A stretch of 64,000 nt of DNA from a bacterium (GCA_024278215.1 JAJRTR010000138.1:62001-126000); one strand, 5' to 3'; numbered from the stretch's first letter, positions 9,896-18,966 are shown. The notes: generated by a model not told the origin, from the sequence alone. Translations and numbers: made by a program.

Positions 9896-10723
9896 TCACC
9901 TCGGATTAACAAGTGTCATGCCGCCGGTGATATAAAGTATCTGCCCTGTGCAGTAACTTGATTGTTCCGATGCGAGGAATGCGACAAGATTGGCGATGTC
10001 TTCAGGAAGCGCAATGCGTTTAAGCGGCACATGGCTCTCTTCTTCCTTTCTTATGTCGTCAATATCCTTACCGAACGCATCCGCCTTAAGCTGCCAGCCC
10101 ATGCGCTCCATCTCGGTGTCGACTTTGCCGGGACATATCGCATTCACACGGATATTGTTGGCGGAAAGTTCGAGCGCCATGACTTCCGTCAGCGCCATGA
10201 CGCCGGCCTTTGCGGCGCAATATGCGGCCATGAACGGTGCCGGATACCTGCCGCGCCATGACGCCGTGTTGATTATACTTCCGCCCCGGTTTTGTTTTGT
10301 CATCACTTTTGCGACAGCAGCCGACACGATAAATGTGCCCGTGAGATTGACTTCGAGCATCTTTCGCCAGTCGGACGGCGAGATCATATATGAAAGGTTC
10401 ATTCCGAAAGCCGCACCCGCGTTATTGCATAAGATATGCACTCCGCCGAGCTCGGATACAACTGTATCCACCATCGTACCGACCTGTTCGGCGTCTGTTA
10501 TGTCCGCGCAGACAGCAACCGCCTTCCTGCCGAGTTTTTCTATTTCACTTTTGAGTTCCAGGAGCCCCTGCCGGTTCTTGTCGTTTTCGTCCCCTGCGCT
10601 GCAAAGGTCCGTGACGCCGACATCCGCACCCTCCCGGGCCAGTCGCAACGCCAGTGCATGACCTATCCCCTTTGAACTGGCGCAACCTGTTACTATCGCT
10701 GTTTTACCGCTCAGATCGTACAT
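9896..10723 (-). CDS. Short-chain dehydrogenase/reductase (SDR)
   Basis: A 275-residue classical SDR. The NAD(P)-binding loop is TGCASSKGIG near residues 12-21, NNAG sits near 100, and the active site follows the Ser-Tyr-Lys plan with NTASW and YCAAK. An acidic residue after the second strand (TDL) suggests NAD rather than NADP, which is weak evidence. The C-terminal part (YCTGQILYITGGMTL) is typical of the FabG-like group. It lies 69 bases downstream of the acyl-CoA dehydrogenase on the same strand, so both probably form an operon for an acyl-CoA or hydroxyacyl-CoA conversion. Confidence 0.88.
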   Translation of the reverse strand: MYDLSGKTAIVTGCASSKGIGHALALRLAREGADVGVTDLCSAGDENDKNRQGLLELKSEIEKLGRKAVAVCADITDAEQVGTMVDTVVSELGGVHILCNNAGAAFGMNLSYMISPSDWRKMLEVNLTGTFIVSAAVAKVMTKQNRGGSIINTASWRGRYPAPFMAAYCAAKAGVMALTEVMALELSANNIRVNAICPGKVDTEMERMGWQLKADAFGKDIDDIRKEEESHVPLKRIALPEDIANLVAFLASEQSSYCTGQILYITGGMTLVNPR

Positions 10724-10792
10724 TTATTTACCGTCCCTATGTATAGATGTAGTTGACAATCCACAAAAATAAAAAATCAAAGACAGAAGTCA

Positions 10793-11938
10793 TTACAATC
10801 CCATCTGTCTGCCGATGATCTCTTTCATTACCTCTGTCGTGCCTGCATATATTGTCTGAACGCGGGCATTCAGGAAATCCTTCGCAATATTGTATTCCAT
10901 CATATATCCATAGCCGCCGTGCAGTTGGAGCGCCTCGTCGCAAGCGCGCTTGAGCATCTCCGTCGTCCACCATTTCGCCATGCACGTTTCCGTCAGGACA
11001 TTTTTCCCGGCGATGTGTTCCACTATGAGCCGGTCTACGAAAGCGCGGCCGATTTCTACTTCCGTCGCCATCTCGGCAAGCTTGAATCTCGTGTTCTGAA
11101 ACTTCGACAGCGGTTTGCCGAACAGCACCCTTTCCTTCGTATACTTCATCGCATCCTTCAGCACCTGTTCGGCTCCGGCCTGCGCGGCGATGGAGCACAC
11201 AAGACGTTCCTGTTGCAATTTCTGCATGAGATATATAAACCCCATGCCTTCGTCTCCCAGCAGATTCGCCTTCGGCACGCGGCAGTCCTCGAAAAACAAT
11301 TCGGCTGTGTCCTGCGCGTGCATACCGATCTTCTCAAGATTGCGTCCTTTTTCAAAACCCGGCGTGCCTGCTTCGACAACAATAAGGGAAACACCCGTGT
11401 GCGGCGGGTCAGCTTTCGTGTCCGTTTTTACAGCGACAACGCATACATCGCACAGGATTCCGTTTGAAATAAATGTTTTCTGGCCGTTGATAATGTAGTC
11501 GTCGCCATCCTTAACTGCTGTAGTTTTTATCGACGCGAGATCGGAGCCTGCGCCGGGCTCAGTCATTGCCACCGCGCTTATCAGTTCGCCTGAAGCGCAG
11601 CCGGGCAGCCACTTCTTTTTCTGCTCTTCGTTGCCGAAGCTGAATATATAAGGAACCACTACATCGCTGTGCAGCCCCATCATAAAACCGGAGTTCCTCG
11701 CGTAGACACATTCCTCGTTGATGATGGTCGAATAAAGAAAGTCTACTCCCGAGCCGCCGTATTCCTCAGGCAGCCACGGGCACAGGAAACCCATCTCGCC
11801 CGCTTTTTGGTAGAGTTCCCTCGGGCATATTCCATCCTTTTCCCACTGCTCATGAAACGGCACCACTTCTTTCTCGAGAAACTTCCTCACTGCATCCCTG
11901 AAAATATTATGCTCTTCCTGAAATAGAGTTCTATCCAT
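10793..11938 (-). CDS. Acyl-CoA dehydrogenase
   Basis: A 381-residue flavoprotein of normal family length that should desaturate an acyl-CoA and pass electrons to ETF. The signature MTEPGAGSD is at 125-133, the flavin/substrate-binding [10 protein letters not shown] at 151-160, and the C-terminal [10 protein letters not shown] at 338-346. At the medium-chain-type catalytic position the sequence is IYAGT with Ala365 instead of Glu. Glu244 in LQQERL sits where long-chain and isovaleryl-CoA dehydrogenases carry their base, so that class of substrate is more likely. A GGAGGT site lies 10 bases upstream of the ATG. Confidence 0.92.
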   Translation of the reverse strand: MDRTLFQEEHNIFRDAVRKFLEKEVVPFHEQWEKDGICPRELYQKAGEMGFLCPWLPEEYGGSGVDFLYSTIINEECVYARNSGFMMGLHSDVVVPYIFSFGNEEQKKKWLPGCASGELISAVAMTEPGAGSDLASIKTTAVKDGDDYIINGQKTFISNGILCDVCVVAVKTDTKADPPHTGVSLIVVEAGTPGFEKGRNLEKIGMHAQDTAELFFEDCRVPKANLLGDEGMGFIYLMQKLQQERLVCSIAAQAGAEQVLKDAMKYTKERVLFGKPLSKFQNTRFKLAEMATEVEIGRAFVDRLIVEHIAGKNVLTETCMAKWWTTEMLKRACDEALQLHGGYGYMMEYNIAKDFLNARVQTIYAGTTEVMKEIIGRQMGL

Positions 11939-12378
11939 CGGTCACGATACCTCCGGTTTCGATTTTGATAGTGCAAATATTGTGTTTATTATACATCAAC
12001 TTTGATTTGTGTGTAAAAAGTCACGGATGACATTTGTCAACAGACAATAAACAACAATAGCGAACTCGCAAAGAGCGTTTTTGTGCATTTCCACCGACTT
12101 TAACAACAACGGCTGTATTAAAAATGACTAATTACACACGAATCAACTTTAGAGTCGACTTTCAGAAAAGATACCAGAAACGCACCGCCGTGTCCATCGG
12201 GCACAAGAAGTTTGTGCATTGCACATGTATTCGATTCCTTATCGTCTCCGCATTTCCTGTTTCATCGGAAATGACGGGAAATCCTGCTCCACGGATTTCA
12301 TCCCGGCGCGAAAATCAAAATTATGTTTCCACTTTATATTGTCGTTCATACGACCATTGTAATATATTTAACATGTGC
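11939..12378. other. Intergenic region with 75-bp repeat
   Basis: No gene seen. Contains the promoter side of the acyl-CoA dehydrogenase and copy 2 of the 75-bp repeat at 12070-12144. Confidence 0.5.
12070..12144 (+). repeat. 75-bp dispersed repeat, copy 2
   Basis: Near-identical to 7260-7334; see that copy. The flanks differ, so the boundaries are sharp. Confidence 0.85.
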
Positions 12379-12556
12379 GAGCCAATTGCAAAAATCTGAT
12401 TCGGCTGCGGTCGGCTGCTATTGTCCATAGCTGCGTTGTCGGTGCGAAATCATCCTCGACGTACTCTACAAGTACGCCTGCGAGGATTTTACACCTCTGC
12501 TTTGCCCTGAACAATTTCGCTCGACCTCGCTACGAACATAATTTTGCAATTGGCTC
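12379..12556 (+). repeat. 180-bp inverted-end repeat, copy 3
   Basis: Ends GAGCCAATTGCAAAAAT and AATTTTGCAATTGGCTC. Intergenic, upstream of the glycosyltransferase gene. Confidence 0.92.
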
Positions 12557-12703
12557 GTGCGTTTTACAGAATTTCGGTTATTTCTGAAAAACGCACAGGA
12601 TGCTGTGTCCGGTTATACCCATCCCTATCCGTGGGGATTGTAAAGATGTTGCTATGACTGAAGTCTTACGAATGCAAACAAACCAAAACCGCAGAAAGAC
12701 AGG

Positions 12704-14293
12704 ATGGCCACCATGACAGGTAGTCGCGAAACGTCACGAACAACCTGGCTCGCCGTCTCCACCGTCAGCGCCCTCGCGTTCGCAATACGATGGTTTCGAG
12801 CGGACGAGGCTTTCGGCGGTTTCCACTCATTCAACGAGGCATGGTATTCCACAGTAGCACGCAACTACGATTCAATCAGTTCCCTGTTCTTTCCCATCTC
12901 TCCTTACGGCAAAATCGACTTCAATGTCAGTCCGTTCTTTTCGTGGCTGTTGTTCGCCGCCGGGAGCGTTTCAGGTTTCGATGAATCCACGCTCAGATTC
13001 GTTCCGATTATTTTCAGCGTGTTGACCATTCCTGTCATTTATGTAATCGGTCGGCGTTTTTTCGGTGTGGCAGGCGGCTTTTGCGCGGCGGCTTTTTATG
13101 CCTTCGCGCCTGTCAGCGTCATGGTCGGCCGCAACGTGCAGACCGACGCGGTATACATTTTCTTTATGCTGCTGTCCCTGGTGTTTTACCTGCGCTACAG
13201 AGATGACGACCTCGGCATATCCAATATGGCGATATCCGGGTTCCTGTTCGGAATCGGGTTCCTCACAAAGCAGTTCGCGGCGATTATCCTGCCTGCAATC
13301 GTCGTGTGGGAAATATTTCGCGAGCGCGGCATCAAGTGGTTCGGGTGGGGACACCTCCTTTTCGGATTGTGCGCATTGTGCGCGGCGGGTCCGTATTTCA
13401 TCTACCATATCGTCAACGACCTTGGTGCCATGGCCGGTTCGCAGTCTTCCCTTTCGGCAAGCCAGTTTGTTCCTTTGTCGATAGCCTCCGTGATCTACCT
13501 GCTCCCTGAATACTTCTGGGGATTATCTCCATTCCTTGCAGTCCTTTCCGCAATTGCGTTTGTCTATTATATTATCAAGAGAAATGCAGGCGGGCGGCTC
13601 GCGCTTGCTGCTACGATCTTTTTCAACTGGTTCTTTCTCCACTGGCATGGGCACAGCTACTATCTGCTTTTTGCCGCACCCTTCCTGTGCCTTATGGCGG
13701 GCGGGATGATCGGATCAATAAAAAATAAAACAATCGTGGCGGCACTCGCATCCGTTATCTGTGCACTTTCGCTCATACAGGCTGTCGCGATGCTGTGCGA
13801 AGTCAAGTATGGATTCAGCGAGTTCCCGGCAGTTGCAGAAGTTGTCTCCGAGGGCGCGCGCGACCCGCTGTTGATCGCCGCCGACGGTGTCGCGGGCAGC
13901 TACTATCCGGTTTTGAAATATTATGCCCCTGAAATACAACTGATAACCGAAAAAGATATAGTGAATACAGACAGGGACAGTTTCGCGCCGCAAGAGGGAG
14001 TCAGTCCTTATATTGTCGGATTCGTGCCGGACGACGTTAAGAGATTCCCGCCGCTGCAATTGATTGTAAAAAGAAAAGAATTCGGACTGTTCATATTCGG
14101 ATACCGGGTGCGCACAATAATGATGGACGAACATTTTTTTATGATAGAAGATATAAAAATAAAAAAGAATGCAGACCCGCTCGCTTTCGGAGTCTATGGC
14201 ACCGGATATGTACCGAGCCTCACCCTTGGCGTGATTCCGCCTGGCGGCACAGTGCCGATAAAAGACGGGCGGATCGACTTCAGAAGGCAATAA
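12704..14293 (+). CDS. Membrane glycosyltransferase, GT39/ArnT-PMT-like
   Basis: A 529-residue polytopic inner-membrane protein with about ten hydrophobic segments between residues 20 and 370 and a soluble C-terminal part of about 150 residues. The first extracytoplasmic loop contains FHSFNEAWYSTVARNY; an acidic residue in this loop is the usual catalytic feature of PMT/ArnT-type enzymes, which use lipid-phosphate sugars as donors. RFFGVAGGFCAAAFYAFAP and the MVGRNVQTD loop fit the same family. The target (lipid A, glycolipid or protein) cannot be told. The gene is alone; its TAA is followed at once by a hairpin. Two close ATG codons (12704, 12713) are possible starts. Confidence 0.82.
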   Translation: MATMTGSRETSRTTWLAVSTVSALAFAIRWFRADEAFGGFHSFNEAWYSTVARNYDSISSLFFPISPYGKIDFNVSPFFSWLLFAAGSVSGFDESTLRFVPIIFSVLTIPVIYVIGRRFFGVAGGFCAAAFYAFAPVSVMVGRNVQTDAVYIFFMLLSLVFYLRYRDDDLGISNMAISGFLFGIGFLTKQFAAIILPAIVVWEIFRERGIKWFGWGHLLFGLCALCAAGPYFIYHIVNDLGAMAGSQSSLSASQFVPLSIASVIYLLPEYFWGLSPFLAVLSAIAFVYYIIKRNAGGRLALAATIFFNWFFLHWHGHSYYLLFAAPFLCLMAGGMIGSIKNKTIVAALASVICALSLIQAVAMLCEVKYGFSEFPAVAEVVSEGARDPLLIAADGVAGSYYPVLKYYAPEIQLITEKDIVNTDRDSFAPQEGVSPYIVGFVPDDVKRFPPLQLIVKRKEFGLFIFGYRVRTIMMDEHFFMIEDIKIKKNADPLAFGVYGTGYVPSLTLGVIPPGGTVPIKDGRIDFRRQ

Positions 14294-14316
14294 CCCGCAT
14301 ATTTCACCAATGCGGG
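14294..14316 (+). repeat. Stop-proximal hairpin, copy 2
   Basis: CCCGCAT / ATGCGGG stem with 9-base loop, beginning at the base after the glycosyltransferase TAA. No T-run follows. Confidence 0.85.
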
Positions 14317-15134
14317 CCGAAAATTATTCCATGAATTTTCCATATACATCTTATTACCGCTTCATCTCTACTCTTTATATTTCTATCTCGTTTTTTCCCC
14401 TCAATAAGTCCAAATAACATCGGTGTATATCTAATATCAATTGGATATAAATTCTAAATAACCGGAAGATACACAATGGTTTCTATCCTCGATTATCGTG
14501 TATATTTCTTAGTGATATTCATAATAACACATTATTTTTGAATTAACAATCATGATATATTAAGATAGATAGTTCATATCTTACATATTATATTTTATAA
14601 CCTGTATTATGTCTATAATAAACGAAAATTTCATTTGAGGGCATACTAAACCCACAATATAATCATACAATAATATTATGGGTTTTGAAGTAAATGCTAA
14701 ATATAGTTGTACAGAATAGTATCGAATCCAAGTGCAAACTGCTCATATACGAAAATATCGCAAAATGTCCATATTTATTTATGTAATGTATATATATTAT
14801 ATCTTAATTATAATCATATAACATAATATTTGTGATATATTCGGCTATGCAATTACCGCAACGCTATTGCTGTCGCTAAGAGGACAAAGATGTTTTTGAG
14901 GTCAAAAAAGAACTATCACTTATATCATATATATATAACATAATCCAATTATCAACTGATTGCAAAAGACATGTTGTTTTGTATTTACATAATCTAATTA
15001 TCAAGTAGTTCACGATTATCATTTTTTGTGAACAAAGGGTGTATTGATTGTTTTGATAAATAGGTATATTATATTCTGAATTATTCGTTTGCAATCGGCT
15101 TAATAACAAATAATCTTCAGGAGTGTAAAGTACG
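14317..15134. other. AT-rich region without genes
   Basis: About 820 bases of very AT-rich DNA. Short frames have no ribosome sites. Marks the left edge of the 14.3-19.3 kb low-GC island. The ribosome site AGGAGTG for the next gene is at its right end. Confidence 0.6.
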
Positions 15135-15857
15135 ATGAAAGAGAAGTCCGTATTAGTTATTGCAGCTCACCCTGATGACGCTGATTTCTATTGTGGTGGA
15201 ACCCTGGTAAAATGGATACAAGAGGGCGCAAAGGTAAATTATGTAATATGTACTGACGGGGCATTTGGGAGTGAAGACGGCAGCATTACTACGGAAGAGC
15301 TTGTCGAATTGCGTAGACGCGAGCAGAAAGCTGCAAATCAGATAATAGGTGTCCGATCAACTGTATTTCTTAATTATCCCGATATGGGACTTGTTGGCGG
15401 AGAAACTCTTAGAAAAGAGTTGGCAAGAGAGATAAGAAGGTTCAAACCACAGATCATTATGTCTTTTGATCCGTGGCTGAAATATGAATTGCATCCCGAT
15501 CATACTGTATCAGGCATTGAGACAATTTACGCACGGCTTGCAGCAAAAATGCCTTTAAAATATAAGGATCTTGAGGATGAGGGATATTCGGCCTGGCAGG
15601 GTGTGGATGAATTTTACCTGTTTAAAACTGACCATCCCGATACCTGGATAGAAACCGAAGACTATCTGAGAGCAAAAATCGAAGCATTGAAATGCCACAA
15701 ATCCCAATTCGGTCATATTATTCAAGATGAAAGTCAAGCTGAATATCTGTTAAGGGAGTTGTCACACAAACACCCGGAAACGGGAAAAGTTGCGGAATGC
15801 TTCAAAGTTATTAAACTTGATGGCATTGAGGGTTTAAAGAGCTATATAAAGTTTTAG
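15135..15857 (+). CDS. PIG-L/LmbE family deacetylase
   Basis: A 240-residue zinc-dependent deacetylase of the family that removes N-acetyl groups from GlcNAc-type sugars and small-molecule glycosides. Zinc ligands are visible in AAHPDDADFYCGG (residues about 11-23) and in HPDHTV near 120. It is cytosolic, with no signal peptide. AGGAGTGTAAAGTACG precedes the ATG. Composition is markedly AT-rich compared with the second PIG-L gene at 20.0 kb, so it was probably acquired separately. Substrate unknown. Confidence 0.9.
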   Translation: MKEKSVLVIAAHPDDADFYCGGTLVKWIQEGAKVNYVICTDGAFGSEDGSITTEELVELRRREQKAANQIIGVRSTVFLNYPDMGLVGGETLRKELAREIRRFKPQIIMSFDPWLKYELHPDHTVSGIETIYARLAAKMPLKYKDLEDEGYSAWQGVDEFYLFKTDHPDTWIETEDYLRAKIEALKCHKSQFGHIIQDESQAEYLLRELSHKHPETGKVAECFKVIKLDGIEGLKSYIKF

Positions 15858-15938
15858 TTTCAATTTTTCCAACTTGTTTTCAGTTATTTCCACTAACACC
15901 ATATTTCGTAACACTTTAGACATCTGAAGCAAAGTCAT

Positions 15939-16076
15939 GGAATTCCGCGGGGTGTGTGACATAAAAGTGGGTTAAAAACAACCATATTTTTAATGTGCGA
16001 AAAACAGGGACTGATAACGCTGTGTCTTGCGGTACCTGTCCCGCTTTTCGTAATGTTGTGTCGCACACCCAATTCC
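15939..16076. repeat. 138-bp imperfect inverted repeat
   Basis: GGAATT...GGGTGTGTGACATAAAAG on the left pairs with CTTTTCGTAATGTTGTGTCGCACACCCAATTCC-type sequence on the right (read in parts), and an inner pair CAGGGAC / GTCCCG is also present. It is a single long foldback, MITE-like. Only one copy in the window. Confidence 0.65.
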
Positions 16077-16112
16077 GGGGACATGACTGATAATTAGGAT
16101 AATTGATAATTA

Positions 16113-16389
16113 GGGACAGGCACCTATTGATCTAATGGCAGGGGTAAGGGATAATATAAACATGCCGAGAACAGCGAGAATAGTAGCAGTGGGATACCCA
16201 CATCATGTTACACAACGTGGAAATAACCGTCAGGATATATTTTTAGCAGATGAAGACAGAAGCAGATACCTTAGGCAGGCCGCTGGGTAGCGACAACTTC
16301 ATAAGTAAACTCGAAACGAGGATTGGGCGAAGACTTCGTCCCTTGCCAGTCGGCAGGCCCAAAAAGGAGCATAAACAGGTGACTGTCCC
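16113..16389 (+). mobile_element. RAYT-derived mini-element, internally deleted (copy B)
   Basis: Bounded by GGGACAGGCACC (16113) and GGTGACTGTCCC (ending 16389). Inside, an ATG at 16162 opens 42 codons of a Y1/REP-associated tyrosine transposase (MPRTARIVAVGYPHHVTQRG at the start), stopped by TAG at 16288. Directly after comes a tail in another phase that reads as the transposase C-terminus (SKLETRIGRRLRPLPVGRP). The HUH and catalytic-Tyr part is missing. Copy A at 6313-6580 has the same junction. Confidence 0.82.
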
Positions 16390-16501
16390 ATAAGCATTAA
16401 CTTAAGCGCGAAATGGGGTATTATGGCGAACTATAGCGCACATTCTTTGCGCATTATCGCATAAGAATGCGACAAAAACCCCGTTAAGTTAACGCCTATG
16501 G
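16390..16501 (+). repeat. 112-bp MITE-like repeat, copy 1
   Basis: Starts TAAGCATTAACTTAAG and ends CCGTTAAGTTAACGCCTA, so the two ends are inverted repeats, with an inner GCGCA / TGCGC pairing. It abuts the right end of the RAYT mini-element; a second GGTGACTGTCCC follows it, as if inserted into or beside that end. Copy 2 is at 19145-19255. Confidence 0.8.
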
Positions 16502-16621
16502 GTGACTGTCCCTAGTATTTAATCCGCCCATTTTTAGGGGGGAAGTTCAGCTTAAGGGCCTAATTAAGTTTTCAAGGTGCAGCTTCACCTGGCCAAAGTG
16601 TTGCGCAGAAAGAAGTTTACA

Positions 16622-17170
16622 CTATCTTAAAAGGCGGGGGTTTGTGGTTAGAATCTCAATGCCACAATTTTGAAAATCGCCATCGTTAGTCATTAATTTC
16701 AAGCTTTTCTGTTTGCAAATATCAATAAGAATAGCATCGTTAAAATCCACTTTTCCTGATGAAAAATCAGTTAATATCTGATTTAGACCCAGTTCGTTAG
16801 CTGGGACTGAGTGAACTTTGCAAAAGCTAACAATTTTTATTGCAAAGGTTTTAGCAGAAGCTGCGACTTTCAGAAAATCCTGCGAATTTCTGAAATCCTT
16901 AAATTCATGATGGTTTGATTTATAATTACCATCCCACTCAATTCTCATATATCGATTTAGGTACTCACTTAGTACCATTGGATCGAGAATCGGTTGAGCA
17001 TCTGTTGAAATAAGATTAGAAAAAGCTTTCGAGTATTGATCGGCAAATCGGTGGCGCGGTTTTACTGGTGCAGGAAATAGATAAAGCCAAATGTTGGTAT
17101 CAACAAGGATTTGCTCTCCCTTGCTGAAAGAATAGGAAGAAAGGTCATAAGCTTTATTCATCATCATCAT
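16622..17170 (-). CDS. PIN-domain nuclease (VapC-like fold)
   Basis: A 182-residue PIN domain with all four acidic positions in place: Asp24 in LVDTN, Glu69 in VLSEYLNR, Asp145 in FNDAILID and Asp163/165 in TNDGDF. PIN proteins of this pattern are Mg-dependent RNases, most often toxins. It is longer than a typical VapC (about 130-140 residues), with an insertion near residues 78-120. It is the last gene of a three-gene operon; its start lies inside the end of the STAS-like gene. The start is one of four consecutive ATGs (17170, 17167, 17164, 17161) behind AAGGAGGAGG. No VapB-type antitoxin is next to it; the upstream STAS-like protein takes that position. Confidence 0.88.
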   Translation of the reverse strand: MMMMNKAYDLSSYSFSKGEQILVDTNIWLYLFPAPVKPRHRFADQYSKAFSNLISTDAQPILDPMVLSEYLNRYMRIEWDGNYKSNHHEFKDFRNSQDFLKVAASAKTFAIKIVSFCKVHSVPANELGLNQILTDFSSGKVDFNDAILIDICKQKSLKLMTNDGDFQNCGIEILTTNPRLLR

Positions 17171-17513
17171 CCTCCTCCTTCAGCCAGGCATCATCATAAG
17201 ATTCTTTATTGGAATAATACTTTTTAGCATTGTCGACAACTCGCTTCAAAAGCTCCATATCATCCGGTGAAAGACCTTCAACCTTTAAGTGAGTACGTAT
17301 AGCTTCTTCGCTAAGAGATTCGTAGAGTTGGCCAATTGCCACATTAAGAAAAAGAGAAATCAACATGGTTGCATTTTCAAACGAAATTGTGATTTTCCTT
17401 CCAGATAAAATTAATTGTTTTGTTTTTTCAAAGACTTTCTGTCCATCCTCAGCAGATATGCACAAAGGAGTCCCTATTAAATCCGTCACTTTTATTGTTA
17501 TTCTTTCATTCAT
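17154..17513 (-). CDS. STAS-like protein, DUF4325 family
   Basis: A 119-residue protein with the DUF4325 pattern: an N-terminal strand-rich part (ITIKVTDLIGTPLCISAED), KQLILSGRKITISFENA, then LISLFLNVAIGQLYE. In this family the fold resembles STAS anti-sigma antagonists, and the genes usually sit next to a GHKL ATPase gene, as here (15-base gap to the upstream gene). The C-terminal 35 residues are helical and end in an acidic tail (LKEEDDDDE) encoded by the same bases that serve as ribosome site and start codons of the PIN gene. AGGAG precedes the ATG by 6 bases. Probably the middle, switching component of the cassette (inference). Confidence 0.82.
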   Translation of the reverse strand: MNERITIKVTDLIGTPLCISAEDGQKVFEKTKQLILSGRKITISFENATMLISLFLNVAIGQLYESLSEEAIRTHLKVEGLSPDDMELLKRVVDNAKKYYSNKESYDDAWLKEEDDDDE

Positions 17514-17528
17514 TGGTTTCTCCTAATA

Positions 17529-18398
17529 TTAAAATATATCGTTATGATCTATTTCTGAACTTAAACGATAACTGCTTGTATCTTCTGTATTAATTTCAAT
17601 ATTGACGCATGTCCCCGGAAAATCATTATCCATTTTTTGGTATAACTCATTACTGGCAGTAAACTCGTAATACCCAAACCGTGAAATAATCTGAAGTTTT
17701 CCTCTATTTAATTTGATAAAATCTTTAAGTAATTTCAGTCCAAGTCCTCCCGGCAGATTTCCTGTCTTTGTGGTATGTCCTTCCATCACAGCCCATTTTA
17801 GAGCATTTACGGAATTAATCTTTCTTCCTGTAAAGTTCCTGACATTTTCTCTTATGCCAATACCTGCATCAGAGATAGTAAAATCAAGTCGATGTTTTGT
17901 AGGATAAAACTGACCACAGACAAATATACCTGATTTTGATTTTGAATGAAACGTCGCATTAATAAAAATTTCTAAAAGGCTTTGCCTGAAACGCTTAGTA
18001 AGTACATCAGACATGCGAGGAATTCCCTTCCCCTTCATATAATAATCAAGATACTCGGAAAACTGTTCATCCGCATTCAATTTGAAAATCTTAAAAGGCA
18101 AGGTTGTCTGATTCGTATCAGGGATTGCATTATCACCGAAGAGTGTAAGGAAACGATTTCTTTTTAAAATTTCCCTAATTTTGCGTGGAGTATTTAATAA
18201 ATTGACATCATTTAATTCATTTCGGAGCCGTGCAATGACAGAATAGAGTGGAGCTGCCATATTGGCTTCAAAAAAAGAGCAATCAGAAAAATCCAAATCA
18301 ACAGAATCAAAAAGCAGATATTTTGTGTTTCTGAAAACTTCAGCAATACTATTAAATCCTGACATATCGCTTCGTATTGTACCCATATTTAGTTTCAT
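17529..18398 (-). CDS. GHKL-type ATPase/kinase with N-terminal STAS-like part
   Basis: A 289-residue cytosolic protein. The C-terminal half is a HATPase_c (GHKL) domain: N-box Glu143 and Asn147 (LLEIFINATFHS), G1 box Asp177-x-Gly179-x-Gly181 (ISDAGIGI), and G2 box GGLGLKLL at 217-224. There is no His-phosphotransfer domain, so it is closer to SpoIIAB/RsbW-type kinases than to sensor kinases. The first ~90 residues (LDFSDCSFFEANMAAPLYSV) look STAS-like. It is the first gene of the operon with the DUF4325 and PIN genes. There is no clear ribosome site at the ATG; ATG at residue 5 is an alternative. Strongly AT-rich. Confidence 0.85.
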   Translation of the reverse strand: MKLNMGTIRSDMSGFNSIAEVFRNTKYLLFDSVDLDFSDCSFFEANMAAPLYSVIARLRNELNDVNLLNTPRKIREILKRNRFLTLFGDNAIPDTNQTTLPFKIFKLNADEQFSEYLDYYMKGKGIPRMSDVLTKRFRQSLLEIFINATFHSKSKSGIFVCGQFYPTKHRLDFTISDAGIGIRENVRNFTGRKINSVNALKWAVMEGHTTKTGNLPGGLGLKLLKDFIKLNRGKLQIISRFGYYEFTASNELYQKMDNDFPGTCVNIEINTEDTSSYRLSSEIDHNDIF

Positions 18399-18460
18399 AT
18401 TTAGACTACTTCCCGCGTCTCGTTACCGGTCGGTCGTACCACATGAGGAACTTGTGGGCT

Positions 18461-18840
18461 TCATAAAGGACCTTGTTCGGAATCTTTGCGGGCCACAGCT
18501 ATGATCGTTCCGTAGTCTCGCTCCTGCCAGGTCTTCTTGAACCCGGCGCGACCGGCTTTACAGGATTCATTTCAATGTATCTTGTTGCGCATAGGAGATG
18601 TGCCCAGTCCATTATATACGACGTAAAACGCCCCTGCCAGAAGTGTCCCCTCCAATTCTCACGGAAATTCATATACTGCTAATATCCACGATCTGTTTCC
18701 CCTATTGCCTGTCGCAGTCCATCCTCTGCCTGAGGCACAGCTACCAGATGCACATGGTTTGGCATAGATAATATGGCCAGATATCTACATCGTATTTATC
18801 ACACCAATAAGTCATCAGTTCCAGATTGTGTTGTCGGCCT
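18461..18840 (-). pseudogene. Broken REP-associated (Y1/RAYT) transposase, C-terminal two thirds
   Basis: On the minus strand, from about 18840 to the TGA at 18461, the translation matches a RAYT transposase across at least two frames: LELMTYWCDKYDVDIW, then after a frameshift ILSMPNHVHLVAVPQ with the HUH motif, then after a further shift MNFRENWRGHFWQGRF and YIEMNPVKAGRAG. Frameshifts and the missing N-terminus make it non-functional. It lies directly upstream of the GHKL-STAS-PIN operon. Confidence 0.8.
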
Positions 18841-18966
18841 TAATTTCCGAAGAATGTGCTCATCCTGCGACTTACACGCTGCGTTACATGATGCGTATAT
18901 TTCGGCGCAACTGCTCTCGCTAATCTTAGCATCCTTTGATTATATCATAACTTATCTATTTTATCC

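Noticed and set aside
9990-10661. Plus-strand open frame opposite the SDR gene
   Set aside because: It mirrors the codon bias of the SDR gene and has no recognisable motif.
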